Origin: Candidatus Poribacteria bacterium
GTDB taxonomy: Bacteria; Poribacteria; WGA-4E; JAJDTR01
Length of the DNA: 64,000 bases
Assembly: GCA_028820655.1 (NCBI GenBank)
Contig: JAPPIK010000026.1
Coordinates: 30,042 to 94,041, forward strand
Direction of reading: 5' to 3'
In this document: positions 37,994-47,741 of the stretch, in pieces
Position numbering within the stretch: position 1 is the first letter of the stretch
Layout: each line of letters starts with the position of its first letter
The notes under the pieces: model-generated
The model's input: the letters and a program-made list of their open reading frames with translations, nothing else
The model's database searches: none
What the model was told of the DNA's origin: nothing
Made by a program: the position numbers and the translations under genes

Positions 37994-38383
37994 CCGAAAC
38001 TCCTTCCGTGATTGTTGGATCGCTGATATCCTATTGTAGATATGTTATATTAACATTATGTCGGCGGTTGATCAAACCAATTCCTAAAGTCAATCCACAG
38101 GCATTGCCCCCCGAAAGACGGCTGTGCAAGTAGATACAAGACAGCACCTGATGTTCGTCAACGACTGAAGAATCTATTGCGACTCCCATCCACCTGTGTT
38201 AGAATGATGTATTGTAAGGCGGAAACCCCTCTTTTCCCGTGTTGAACCAACGTGAAATGACGATAGACTATCCTTTGGCGTGATGTTGTTGACAAGATCG
38301 AATCCGGAATGCAGCGATTCGCTCATTCGACTTGAGAATTCAGCGCCTCATTTGTGCGGGAACTCCCGCTCTGGAGGGACACA
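37994..38383. other. 390-nt intergenic region
   Basis: Divergent region between the interrupted amidohydrolase and the D-aminoacylase gene. It holds AT-rich stretches (38035-38060) that could carry promoters and the CTGGAGGGA ribosome site of the next gene; no repeat or RNA gene recognised. Confidence 0.4.
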
Positions 38384-40108
38384 ATGCACGACCTATTAAT
38401 CAAGGGTGGAAAGATTGTCGATGGAAGCGGCAGCGAAGCGTTCATGGGAGATCTCGCCATTGACGCGGGTAAGATTGCTGCAATCGGCAAAATCAATGGC
38501 TCGGCGAAGCGCACCATTAATGCCGACGGCCAACTCGTTACGCCGGGTTGGGTCGATATGCACACGCATTACGACGGCCAAGTCACGTGGGATCCCTATC
38601 TTTCTCCGTCTTCCTGGCACGGGTGCACAACCGTGATCATGGGCAATTGCGGTGTCGGCTTTGCGCCTGTGCGGCCAACCGACCATCGGGCGTTAATGAA
38701 ATTGATGGAAGGCGTCGAAGATATTCCGGAGATCGCACTAGACGAGGGCCTAAAATGGAACTGGGAGACATTCCCGGATTTTCTAGACGCCATTGAAGAT
38801 ATGCCTCGCGTGTTGGATGTCGGGATCCAAATTGCCCACGGGCCTGTGCGGGTCTACGTGATGGGCGAACGCGGCGCCAAGAATGAAGCGTCCACGGCAG
38901 AGGACATCGCCGAGATGCGAGGAATCGTGCGAGAGGCATTGGAAGCGGGTGCTCTGGGGTTCTCGACGTCGCGTTTCCTAGGCCACCGCAGCAGCGACGG
39001 CGAGCCGGTTCCCGGGAGTTTTGCGAACGGAGACGAGATTGCAGGCATTCTTGATGCGTTCGTCGATGCAGGTACGGGTTTCTTTCAGATTGTCGCTGGC
39101 GGGGGAATTGATCAGGAAGATTTATACGCCAATGTAAAGAAATATGCGACCGAACACAAGATCCCGATGAGCATGAATCTGGCACAGGTCAATGAATCTC
39201 CGGACAGTTATCGAAGAGCGCTCAACTGGTTCGATGAATTGGCGGAGCAGGGAGCGCCCGTGTTTGGGCTCGTGAGCGGACGCACGACGGGGGTGTTGAT
39301 GTGCATTGAGGGAACAGTACATCCGTTCAAGGATCGCCCGACGTTTAAGCAGATCGCGAATTTGCCTTTCGCAGAACGAATAGCGGAACTCAGCAATCCC
39401 GAGGTAAAGGAGAAAATTCTGTCAGAATCACCCACGAGCAAAGACGAATGGTGGTTGACTATGTTGAAGGAGTTGAAGGACACGTTTGATCTTGGCGACC
39501 CACCCGAGTACGAACCACCGCATGAGAAAAGCCTCGGATATTTGGCCAAACAGACGGGCACTACAGTGGAATCGCTCGCCTATGATATCATGCTCTCAAA
39601 AGGCGGCAAAGGCATGATTTACTACCCGTTGTTCAACTACTCTTACGGCAATATGGACCCGGTGCTCGAAATGCTTGAACACCCGAGAACGGTGCTTGGA
39701 TTGAGCGACGGCGGCGCCCACTGCGGCGTTATATGCGACGTGTCAATGCCAACGTATATGCTGACGCACTGGGCAAGAGACCGGAAGCGTGGTAGGCGTA
39801 TTTCTCTTGAGCAGGCTGTGAAGTGTCAAACCAGCGAGACGGCGCGGACATATGGATTACTTGATCGCGGGATGCTGAAGCCAGGTTATAGGGCAGATGT
39901 AAATGTAATCGACTTCGACAGTTTGAAAATACATGCGCCCCAAATCGTCTATGACCTTCCGGCAAAGGGACGCCGGCTAGTTCAAAAAGCCTCCGGATAT
40001 ACGACGACAATTTGCAACGGCGAGGTGATTTTCGAGGACGGCGAAGCTACCGGTGCGATGCCCGGACGCGTACTTCGCGGAACTCAAGAAACGCCTAGCC
40101 CGAACTAG
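38384..40108 (+). CDS. N-acyl-D-amino-acid deacylase / D-aminoacylase-type amidohydrolase
   Basis: A 574-residue amidohydrolase. It begins with the short beta-sandwich HDLLIKGGKIVDGSG; the metal site HTHYDGQ is at residues 60-66, GNCGVGFAP near residue 89 gives the cysteine ligand typical of D-aminoacylases, and ending motifs are LSDGGAHCG and YGLLDRGMLKPGYRADVNVID. Reaction in the family: hydrolysis of N-acyl-D-amino acids; the exact substrate is unknown. The ATG at 38384 with GGAGG 8 nt upstream is chosen over an in-frame start 30 nt earlier. Confidence 0.9.
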   Translation: MHDLLIKGGKIVDGSGSEAFMGDLAIDAGKIAAIGKINGSAKRTINADGQLVTPGWVDMHTHYDGQVTWDPYLSPSSWHGCTTVIMGNCGVGFAPVRPTDHRALMKLMEGVEDIPEIALDEGLKWNWETFPDFLDAIEDMPRVLDVGIQIAHGPVRVYVMGERGAKNEASTAEDIAEMRGIVREALEAGALGFSTSRFLGHRSSDGEPVPGSFANGDEIAGILDAFVDAGTGFFQIVAGGGIDQEDLYANVKKYATEHKIPMSMNLAQVNESPDSYRRALNWFDELAEQGAPVFGLVSGRTTGVLMCIEGTVHPFKDRPTFKQIANLPFAERIAELSNPEVKEKILSESPTSKDEWWLTMLKELKDTFDLGDPPEYEPPHEKSLGYLAKQTGTTVESLAYDIMLSKGGKGMIYYPLFNYSYGNMDPVLEMLEHPRTVLGLSDGGAHCGVICDVSMPTYMLTHWARDRKRGRRISLEQAVKCQTSETARTYGLLDRGMLKPGYRADVNVIDFDSLKIHAPQIVYDLPAKGRRLVQKASGYTTTICNGEVIFEDGEATGAMPGRVLRGTQETPSPN

Positions 40109-40313
40109 ATTCGGAAATAACCCCTTTACTCCGGTTGTTTTGACGACATCCGAAGCATATCCCGTATGTTGTCTAAAATCATTTCCGCTATTTGCGGCAG
40201 ACTGGACGCAGAATGACGGCTGGTAGCGGAGTCATCTTCGACGCAAGTAGCCGCCTAAATCGATTTTGAAATGAGAAACTCGAACATCAATTGTATTCGG
40301 AGATAAGAATCGT

Positions 40314-42248
40314 ATGAGCACACTGATTATCGCAGTGCTGAGTTTTGTGGGATTTATTGCCGCGTATCACACGTACGGCAAATGGTTAGCCAGAAAAATA
40401 TTTGGCTTAGATCCGGACCAGACGGTGCCAAGTCAAGAATTACGAGATGATGTAGACTACGTACCTACAAAGAAGGAAGTGATCTTCGGACACCATTTCA
40501 CTAGTATTGCAGGGACAGGGCCGATCGTTGGACCAGCGATTGCGGTCTTCTGGGGGTGGCTGCCGGCATTACTCTGGGTGGTGCTCGGTTCAATCTTCAT
40601 CGGAGCGGTGCATGACTTTGGCGCATTGGTGGTTTCCCTCCGCAACCGCGGACAAACGGTTGGCGACATTGCCGGACGGATGATCACACCGCGTGCCAAG
40701 CTACTATTCCTCATCATACTGTTCATGGCGTTGGCAGTCGTTTTGGCAATCTTCGGCCTCGTTATCGCCATTATCTTCGCCCTTTACCCGGAATCGGTAC
40801 TCTCGGTGTGGATAGAAATTCCTCTCGCGGTGGGCATCGGTATCTGGATTTACCGTCGGGGCGGCAATATTTTGGTGCCGTCGATTATCGCACTCGGAAT
40901 CATGTACCTCGGCATGGGCGTCGGCGCTTATTTGTTCCCGATCGACCTTTCGGCGTGGTTCGGTATCCCGCTACTCGGTCAGACATTTATGAATGCGGTG
41001 GTTATTTGGACGCTGATTCTGTTTGTCTACTGCTTTGTTGCGTCCGTGCTTCCTGTCTGGACGTTACTCCAACCTCGCGACTTCATTAACAGTCATGAGT
41101 TAGTTTTGGCGCTGGTATTGCTTGTACTGGGTCTTGCGGTTGCCGGTGTTACGGGCGGCGCAGACCTATTCTCGTCCGCACCTGTCGTAGCACCCGATAT
41201 CCCGCCCGACGCACCCCCGATTTGGCCCTTTCTTTTCATCACGATCGCTTGCGGCGCGATAAGCGGTTTTCATTGCATGGTGAGTTCCGGTACGTCGAGC
41301 AAGCAGGTTGCTTCGGAGAAGGACGCCCAATACGTCGGTTACGGCGCAATGCTGCTTGAAGGCAGTCTTGCCGTTATAGTGATTATCGCCTGCTGCGCGG
41401 GAATCGGAATGGGATTGTTCCAGAGAAGCGGTACCGGAGCGAACTATAGCTTTGAACCCGTCCTAAACTCCGAGACCGGCCAACAGGTAAGGCATCAAGA
41501 AGCATGGAGGACGCGATATGCCACGACGCAAACAGTTACGAACGCCGATGGGGAATCAACAACGATCGGGGGTTGGGCAAGCCACACGCTTGCGCAGAAG
41601 GTGGGCGCTTTTATCGACGGTTCCGCCAATTTTCTCGCGAGCCTCGGAATTCCGTTGAAGATGGGCGTTGCAATCATGGCGGTGCTCGTGGCGAGTTTTG
41701 CCGCAACAACTCTTGACACAGCCACTCGGTTACAGAGGTACGTGATTCAGGAGCTCGCGCAGACTGCCAAAATCAAACCGTTAAGGAATCGTTACGTAGC
41801 AACCGGGGTTGCGCTTGCCGTCGGGGGCGCCGTGGCACTTATGCCAGGTCCCAAGGGACCCGGTAGCGGCGGGCTTATCCTATGGCCACTATTCGGTGCG
41901 GTGAATCAGTTACTTGCCGGATTGGCGTTTATGGTGATCGTCTTCTATCTACTGAGACGAAATCGGCCTATCTGGTTTGCCGTGCTACCGATGATAGCCA
42001 TGTTGGTTATGCCGGCATGGGCAATGCTCTGGCAGATGTTCAACCCGAATGGCTGGTGGGCAAATGGGAAATACCTGTTGTTTGGATTTGGCTTGGCGGT
42101 TGAAGCGTTGCAAGTGTGGATGATTACGGAGGGGCTGCTCATTTGGAAAAAAGCTCGCGGGAATTATCCGGAACTGCCGCCTTTGGAAGCGGTGAGCACC
42201 GCGGGTGGCAATCCGGCATTCGCCCATTCGGGGCATGAAGGCGACTAG
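40314..42248 (+). CDS. cstA: Carbon starvation protein A (peptide/pyruvate transporter)
   Basis: A 644-residue polytopic membrane protein of the CstA family, with many hydrophobic segments. Family motifs: YHTYGKWLARKIFGLDP, GHHFTSIAGTGPIVGPAIA near residue 60, VHDFGALVVSLRNRG near residue 100, SGFHCMVSSGTSSKQ near residue 325 and DTATRLQRYVIQE near residue 468. CstA proteins import peptides or pyruvate under nutrient stress. GGAGATAAGA precedes the ATG. Same direction as the D-aminoacylase (205-nt gap); uptake of amino compounds for it is a reasonable guess only. Confidence 0.95.
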   Translation: MSTLIIAVLSFVGFIAAYHTYGKWLARKIFGLDPDQTVPSQELRDDVDYVPTKKEVIFGHHFTSIAGTGPIVGPAIAVFWGWLPALLWVVLGSIFIGAVHDFGALVVSLRNRGQTVGDIAGRMITPRAKLLFLIILFMALAVVLAIFGLVIAIIFALYPESVLSVWIEIPLAVGIGIWIYRRGGNILVPSIIALGIMYLGMGVGAYLFPIDLSAWFGIPLLGQTFMNAVVIWTLILFVYCFVASVLPVWTLLQPRDFINSHELVLALVLLVLGLAVAGVTGGADLFSSAPVVAPDIPPDAPPIWPFLFITIACGAISGFHCMVSSGTSSKQVASEKDAQYVGYGAMLLEGSLAVIVIIACCAGIGMGLFQRSGTGANYSFEPVLNSETGQQVRHQEAWRTRYATTQTVTNADGESTTIGGWASHTLAQKVGAFIDGSANFLASLGIPLKMGVAIMAVLVASFAATTLDTATRLQRYVIQELAQTAKIKPLRNRYVATGVALAVGGAVALMPGPKGPGSGGLILWPLFGAVNQLLAGLAFMVIVFYLLRRNRPIWFAVLPMIAMLVMPAWAMLWQMFNPNGWWANGKYLLFGFGLAVEALQVWMITEGLLIWKKARGNYPELPPLEAVSTAGGNPAFAHSGHEGD

Positions 42249-42926
42249 GCTCTATCGACAGATTTCGCCATCACTGGTAATCGTAGGAGGCGGATGTACG
42301 CCCGCTGATATTAACCGGTTGGGTAAAGTCACCGAATATTGTGTCACATGTCGGGGTTAGGTGGAGTTGGAATCGGCACGTACCGTATAGGATACTGATC
42401 TGATTATCTAACTCATGTGGCTACCCATTCCCGTAGCTCGGGCTTCTAGCCCGATCCGTTTACAGGAGGCGTGGCAAACCGGGTCGATGCACGTTAAATC
42501 GACGGAAACTACTCGCAGTGGATTGACAAATCCACTGCAATCGGATACGGTTTGGATATGTCTATCCAAGCCGAGCAGGACTACAATTTGACACTCGCAG
42601 CATCTCAAGTTCAACTATTAGCAATAGGCAGCAACTAGGGTTATCTATATCTGCGGTGGATTGATAGTGTCAATTAGATCCCTCTGTAGCGGGCCAAGGG
42701 GACTTGGTATCGCGCTCCCTATTCAGTCGCTTGATGGATTTGGTATCGCACTGAGATCGCTATCGCGTTCCTTATTCAGTCACTTGATCTATTCGCTCCG
42801 TTGATGGATTTCTATGGCACTCGCTGTTCGCTCGTTTGATTCCCGCCTACGGGGTCTGGTGTGCAGGGCATTCTCAACTTTGACTGTGTATTTTAGCAAA
42901 TAGAACATCGCTGAATTCAAATGGAT
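42249..42926. repeat. 678-nt intergenic region rich in dispersed repeats
   Basis: Between the convergent cstA and LivM genes. At least three copies of the dispersed element lie at 42700-42845, recognisable by CTTGGTATCGCGCTCCCTATTCAGTCGCTTGAT-like order (given here only as its pieces TATCGCGCTC, CTATTCAGTC and GCTTGATG) and ending TTCGCTCGTTTGATTCCCGCCTACGG in pieces. The imperfect palindrome GGATTGACAAATCC at about 42521-42534 is nearby. No gene supported. Confidence 0.6.
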
Positions 42927-43922
42927 TCAACTTCGTTTGGCTGAAAACACTCCTGCCGGGCAACAACGCATCACGAGAATTGCCAAGGCGCCGAAAACCA
43001 AGTAGCGCAGGCTACTAAATTGGATGGGCAACAACAGACGTAGAACCTCGTTCGCAAGCCCGACTATTCCTGCCCCTAATAGCACCCGCCTGATACTTCC
43101 CTTCCCACCGACTACCACCATGCACAGCACCAAAATGGATTCCCAAGGGGCGAATGCGTCAGGGTTGATGTTGGCGCGAAACTGGGCAAAAAACGCGCCC
43201 CCAGCAGCGCCAATCGCCGCACTGATTGCACATCCTGCGAAATAGTACGACTGCCTTGGTTCGGATTCTACATTTTGCTCTGCGTGATTGCGCCCTCCCA
43301 GGTCTACCAGATTAGATCGTGAATTGCGTAGACTGTATGCGATAAAGAGCGTGATTACCAGAAGACAAAGAATATGGTAGTAGTGTTGCCAGTTGTAATA
43401 GAGTTCATACCCCATGACGGTCGGAGCTGGGATACCGTACACGGCCCCATCCGGCGCGCCGATGGACGCACCGCCGTGTTTTACGGCAACGTAAAGCAAC
43501 CCGGCAAATCCGAAGGTCGCGACGGCAAAATAGATCCCTCGCAACCATAAGGTGATCGCTGTTCGCAACAGTCCCCAAAGTGCGCCGTGAATCGCTGCCA
43601 ATACCAAGACAATCCAATAATTCCATCCCAATTTCGTCATCAATAATCCCGCCGTGTAGCCGCCAACTAGATAGAACGCGGCAAAGCCAACGTCCGGGCG
43701 CCGCAGATTCCCGACCACGACATTTAGCCCGACCGCCAGCAACATGTAGAGATACAGTTCCGTCAGCACCCGAAGCACAGTGCTGCTGCCGAACGGTATC
43801 GGCACGTAAATTCCGCGCGTCGATAGCCATTGCAGAAAGAGATCCATGCCGTAGGTCAACAGCGGCAAAAGCAACACGATTGCCACAGAGATGACTGTTT
43901 TGAGGGATGGTTTGTCTCGCAT
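42927..43922 (-). CDS. Branched-chain amino-acid ABC transporter permease, LivM type
   Basis: About 331 residues with eight to nine hydrophobic segments. LivM-like motifs: LYLYMLLAVGLNVVVGNL near residue 55, VGFAAFYLVGGYTAGLL near 77, LRGIYFAVATFGFAGLL near 125 and GSIRRVLLGAGIVGL near the end, with the EAA-like loop. It would form an inner-membrane channel with LivH, but no LivH, ATPase or binding-protein gene is beside it, so it is an orphan subunit. The in-frame ATG at 43958 is an alternative start; the one used begins MRDKPSLK. Confidence 0.85.
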   Translation of the reverse strand: MRDKPSLKTVISVAIVLLLPLLTYGMDLFLQWLSTRGIYVPIPFGSSTVLRVLTELYLYMLLAVGLNVVVGNLRRPDVGFAAFYLVGGYTAGLLMTKLGWNYWIVLVLAAIHGALWGLLRTAITLWLRGIYFAVATFGFAGLLYVAVKHGGASIGAPDGAVYGIPAPTVMGYELYYNWQHYYHILCLLVITLFIAYSLRNSRSNLVDLGGRNHAEQNVESEPRQSYYFAGCAISAAIGAAGGAFFAQFRANINPDAFAPWESILVLCMVVVGGKGSIRRVLLGAGIVGLANEVLRLLLPIQFSSLRYLVFGALAILVMRCCPAGVFSAKRS

Positions 43923-43990
43923 GATGGATTCGCGGCGGCGCTGTGTCGTGTACGGCAATGAAGCGCTAGATTGAATAGACGGAGGGAATT

Positions 43991-44024
43991 AGAAACCGAG
44001 TTTTTGAGTAAAAACTCGGTTTCT
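43991..44024. terminator. Perfect 15-bp hairpin between LivM and the AGCS symporter
   Basis: AGAAACCGAGTTTTT and AAAAACTCGGTTTCT are exactly complementary around the 4-nt loop GAGT. It lies 31 nt past the symporter stop and 69 nt before the LivM start, so it can end symporter transcription. The same arms recur with substitutions in the array at 47742-48066 and as a half-site at about 60799. Confidence 0.75.
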
Positions 44025-44054
44025 AACGAGTGTGAGATACTTCGACATCGCAGT

Positions 44055-45683
44055 TTATCGTATTGGCTTCATTTCCCCGGAAGTGTAGCGGCCCCAATAG
44101 TCTCGAACTTTTTCCAGTACCCTAGGCGCCAGGATGATGCTTCCCACGATGTTCGGGAAAGCCATGCTGAGAATCAGCATGTCCGAGAAGTCGATCACGT
44201 CTTCCAGCTTATTGATGGCGCCAAAGATTATGAAACCCACGAACACAATTCTGAAGACGATGACCGTCTTCAAGCCAACACCATTGAAGTGATCCAACAG
44301 ATAGACCCATCCACGTTCTCCGTAATAGCACCAAGAAAGCATTGTTGAGAAAGCGAACAATGCTATGCTGATCGTCAGTATAATAGGGAACCAGCCAATG
44401 ACGCTCCCAAACGCTTTTGTTGTCAAAAGAACGCCAGCCTCCGCCGGGACACTTGGGTCGTTCCAAGCGCCAGTAATTATAACAACGATAGCCGTCATCG
44501 TGCACACAATGACGGTATCAATGAAGGGCCCAATCATTCCCACGATTCCTTCACGGACAGGTTCGTCAGTCTTTGCCGCCGCGTGAGCGATGGCAGCACT
44601 GCCGAGACCAGCCTCGTTGGAGAAGGCCGCGCGCCTGATTCCCATGACTAGGACACCAAACAACCCGCCATAGAACGCATTTTGCGAAAACGCCATGGTG
44701 AAGATTAAACCGATAGTCTCAGGTACCCTTGTGATGTTTGTAAGGATTATGAAAAGCGAAGCGGTCACATAAATGCCGCACATGGTCGGAACGACTCGTG
44801 CCGTGGCGGCGCCGATTCGCTTGATTCCGCCGATAACTACGACACCGACGACTATTGCCATTATTGCCCCAATGAGCCAATTGTAGCTCTCCGGGATATG
44901 AAACGTGCCCCGAAACGCCTCAGCCGTTTGGTTGACCTGGAACATGTTTCCGCCGCCGATTGCGCCGCCCATAATCATCACGGCGTACATTACACCGAGA
45001 ATCTTCCCGATTGGTACCCACGATCCGCCCATTTGCTTCAAGCCGAGATCGACGTAGTACATGGCGCCACCGGAGATCGAGCCGTCACTGTTCACCTTGC
45101 GATACAACTGAGAAAGAACACAGGTGCAGAATTTCTCTCCCATTCCAAACACCGCGGCGATAATCATCCAGAATACCGCCCCGGGACCACCAAGCTGGAT
45201 GGCCACAGCAACGCCGGCTATGTTTCCAAGCCCTACGGTTGCAGATAACGCACTGGTGAGGGCACGGAAATGCGAAATCTCCCCGGTATCCTCCGGTCTA
45301 TCGTATTTTCCGCGAATCACGTCAATTGAATGCTTGAACCCTCGGATCGTAATCCAACGATACCAGAACGTGAAAAAGATGCCTCCAAGGATTAGGAGCA
45401 TCACGAGAAATGGGATGTCGATATCCCTCTTTGTAGGTTTACCGAGTTCATCGTAAACCAGCGAACCGTCTCGATCGACATTGTCTATCTCTATGGATCC
45501 GAACGCCATATCGAAGAACAGCACTTTCTTAATTTCAGCGTTTACGCGGGCAAGAAGAGTTTTCTCGGTGTTTACTTCGCCTTGGTTCGCATCCGCCCAA
45601 ATGAACGTTAAACATGGGATAACACACAGGACCAAAACAAAAATAATTGACTTGACACGAAAGGATAAACCATTGCTTTCCAT
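44055..45683 (-). CDS. Alanine or glycine:cation symporter (AGCS family)
   Basis: A 542-residue sodium/proton-coupled amino-acid importer. Signature segments: LSATVGLGNIAGVAVAIQLG near residue 125, GPGAVFWMIIAAVFGMGEKF, and SNEAGLGSAAIAHAAAKTDE near residue 330. An extra hydrophobic N-terminal segment (RVKSIIFVLVLCVIPCLTFIW) may be a signal or additional helix, followed by an extracytoplasmic loop before the core. The start at 45683 has GCAGGAGAA upstream; the longer frame to 45713 lacks a site. Confidence 0.93.
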   Translation of the reverse strand: MESNGLSFRVKSIIFVLVLCVIPCLTFIWADANQGEVNTEKTLLARVNAEIKKVLFFDMAFGSIEIDNVDRDGSLVYDELGKPTKRDIDIPFLVMLLILGGIFFTFWYRWITIRGFKHSIDVIRGKYDRPEDTGEISHFRALTSALSATVGLGNIAGVAVAIQLGGPGAVFWMIIAAVFGMGEKFCTCVLSQLYRKVNSDGSISGGAMYYVDLGLKQMGGSWVPIGKILGVMYAVMIMGGAIGGGNMFQVNQTAEAFRGTFHIPESYNWLIGAIMAIVVGVVVIGGIKRIGAATARVVPTMCGIYVTASLFIILTNITRVPETIGLIFTMAFSQNAFYGGLFGVLVMGIRRAAFSNEAGLGSAAIAHAAAKTDEPVREGIVGMIGPFIDTVIVCTMTAIVVIITGAWNDPSVPAEAGVLLTTKAFGSVIGWFPIILTISIALFAFSTMLSWCYYGERGWVYLLDHFNGVGLKTVIVFRIVFVGFIIFGAINKLEDVIDFSDMLILSMAFPNIVGSIILAPRVLEKVRDYWGRYTSGEMKPIR

Positions 45684-45937
45684 ATTTTTTCTCCTGCAAT
45701 GTAAGTTTTTCACAGTTCAACAAAAATGCCAGCAAAAATGGCTCAGTTGACCGCTCTTGCTGGCAATAGAGTGAGGGATTAACGATGTTTGAGCAGACTG
45801 GCAACGCTGGCCGACATGAGCCATTTGACTTCACCGATGACAAACCGCAAACGCACTCACTTGCGCTTATCTATTTGCAATATAACTTTTGGTTTTATTG
45901 TGGTCGGGCAGGCATCGGGAATATGGCGAATTCCGCG

Positions 45938-46759
45938 TCATCTCTCGTCGAGGGCTACCACCTGCCGAAAATCAAATTCAAAATTGGCTTTGTGCCGCGT
46001 GCCATCATTCTCCGTAATTCTTACATCGGGAATAACGACCTTCATATCTGAGGTATCGATTTGGAGCCGTTCAAACACCAATAACCCCATTCGTTTGGCA
46101 CCGGGAAAGAGTTTGCTTCCGTCAAATATGCTGGCACGTGTAAACATGCGGGTGTTATTTGACACACGCAAACCCGGCTGAACGTGATACATACGGTACG
46201 GTGCGAAGTAGAGGGGATAGCGGCGTCTGGGATAAAACGGTCGTCGGAAATAGTAGCGATACGGACTCCGGTAGTAAGAACGCGGATAAGGGTAGTCATA
46301 CCAGTGGTCTATGCCGTGATACACGGCGGTACGCGGCGGTTCGTCCCGGTATAGATCTTTGAAGAAATCGTAGGGAAGGGAACCGTACTGCTCTCCATGC
46401 TCATCAATCAAAATCGCAGTTTCGTTCACTTCAACTCGTTTGTTGTCCGAATTTCGGACGGTGATCTCAAAAACGGTGTACAGCGGTTCAACGTTTCCCC
46501 AACGGCTTACTCCGATATAGGGGTTGATCTCCGGACGCTTCGTCAATTCAAACAGTTCTACTTCGTCCAAAGGTTCCACCGTAATTTCCACGCCATGTTG
46601 CTCGGTCGTAATTGCTCCGGTACGCTCATCGACTTCTGTTCCCTCTCGTCCGACAACGGGCTCGATATAGATATCAACGCGCGGTTTTGCGGCGCACGCC
46701 GCCAGAAGACTTACGATCAGGAAAAGGGGAATCGACTGCCAAGAGTCTCGATACATCAT
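45938..46759 (-). CDS. Exported lipoprotein with Tyr/Arg/Pro-rich segment
   Basis: A 273-residue protein. The N-terminus has a lipoprotein signal ending LLAAC (Cys near residue 22). The first half contains acidic beta-like segments (VDIYIEPVVGREGTEVDE, GVEITVEPLDEVE, NKRVEVNETAILIDEHG). Residues 155-195 are extremely rich in Tyr, Arg and Pro (YDYPYPRSYYRSPYRYYF, then RRPFYPRRRYPLYFAPY). No family recognised. Expected at the inner face of the outer membrane. AAGGAG supports the first ATG. Confidence 0.78.
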   Translation of the reverse strand: MMYRDSWQSIPLFLIVSLLAACAAKPRVDIYIEPVVGREGTEVDERTGAITTEQHGVEITVEPLDEVELFELTKRPEINPYIGVSRWGNVEPLYTVFEITVRNSDNKRVEVNETAILIDEHGEQYGSLPYDFFKDLYRDEPPRTAVYHGIDHWYDYPYPRSYYRSPYRYYFRRPFYPRRRYPLYFAPYRMYHVQPGLRVSNNTRMFTRASIFDGSKLFPGAKRMGLLVFERLQIDTSDMKVVIPDVRITENDGTRHKANFEFDFRQVVALDER

Positions 46760-46992
46760 CGTTTCACTCCTTTTTCTATTTGTGTTGAATCGAAAAACGA
46801 TATCACCTGCTTCTGGTAGATGTACGGAGCAAATAGAATGCCATAAGCGCTCTTTTAATCATCCGGGGCGGCGGTAGAGAGTTATGAAGACAATAATGTA
46901 TTAACGGCGCGACAATCCTGTATTAAATATGTTTCAACGAAATCGAGCACTACGATGCGGGAGACGGTCTTAAAGACAACACGTAGTGAAAC

Positions 46993-47394
46993 TCAGAGCG
47001 TGATTACCTGATCTGGCGGATTCCCGGAGAGGGCGCCATACAAATCGGGGAAGCAACCCACCTGCACTCCATCAACGGTGTTAACCGTACGGATTTCTCC
47101 CGGTTCCGTCCGCCCCTTCCCTTCGCTGTCACACCATCTTGGTTCGCCTTCAGCCAAATTACGCTCCAAAGCGCACATGTCGCACATCATCAGGAGCATT
47201 CCACTCTCTTTGGCAACTCGTGCAAGCCTTTCACCTATCGGATCCCCTTTTCGCAAGACAAAGTTGTTGTCATCGAAAAAGAACATGCCGACGACTTCCA
47301 CACCGTGCGTACCGGCCTCAAGTTGAGGCAAAATCATCTGAGCCAATTTATAACTTGCGGTTCTAGGTAGTGCAAACACATACGCTACTTTCAT
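46993..47394 (-). CDS. DsrE-like small cytoplasmic protein
   Basis: A 133-residue alpha/beta protein with the DsrE/F-like fold order: KVAYVFALPRTASYKLAQMI, HGVEVVGMFFFDDNNFVL, GMLLMMCDMCALERNL and a C-terminal VGCFPDLYGALSGNPPDQVI. Three cysteines are positioned like those of sulfur-transfer relatives (CDMC near residue 72, C near 90 and C near 112). From memory, close relatives have been named SaoD and grouped with selenoprotein-linked genes; this could not be checked here. Stands alone. Confidence 0.65.
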   Translation of the reverse strand: MKVAYVFALPRTASYKLAQMILPQLEAGTHGVEVVGMFFFDDNNFVLRKGDPIGERLARVAKESGMLLMMCDMCALERNLAEGEPRWCDSEGKGRTEPGEIRTVNTVDGVQVGCFPDLYGALSGNPPDQVITL

Positions 47395-47741
47395 GATTCC
47401 CTGTCCTTCGAGTTGCTAGTTATACCAATACAACCTAGGTTCTGCGTCAATGCGTTGTGAGGAAGATTCTAAACGATGCCGACCAAGGTGTCAAGTTGTT
47501 TTCGGCGCAGAGTTTTGGTCGCATCGAAAGATTTATCTAATCGCCGGTTAAGTTGTTTGTTATGCACAAGAGTATTGTTTAGTGGTTCATTTTCCAAATA
47601 AATATGGTTTGTTTTGGGTGGCGGTGGTTCAAATTGTCTGAACTGTGATTTATGAGATTTATGTGATTACCTTGATTGCATGTGGCAGCTTGCCGGTCAT
47701 GAGTCGGCTAGATCTTCTTCTTGATGTCACTGGGGTTCAAT
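47395..47741. other. Intergenic stretch before the hairpin array
   Basis: No gene seen. ATTGTCTGAACTGTGATT at 47633-47650 recurs exactly at 58805-58822 and looks like another dispersed motif. Confidence 0.45.
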
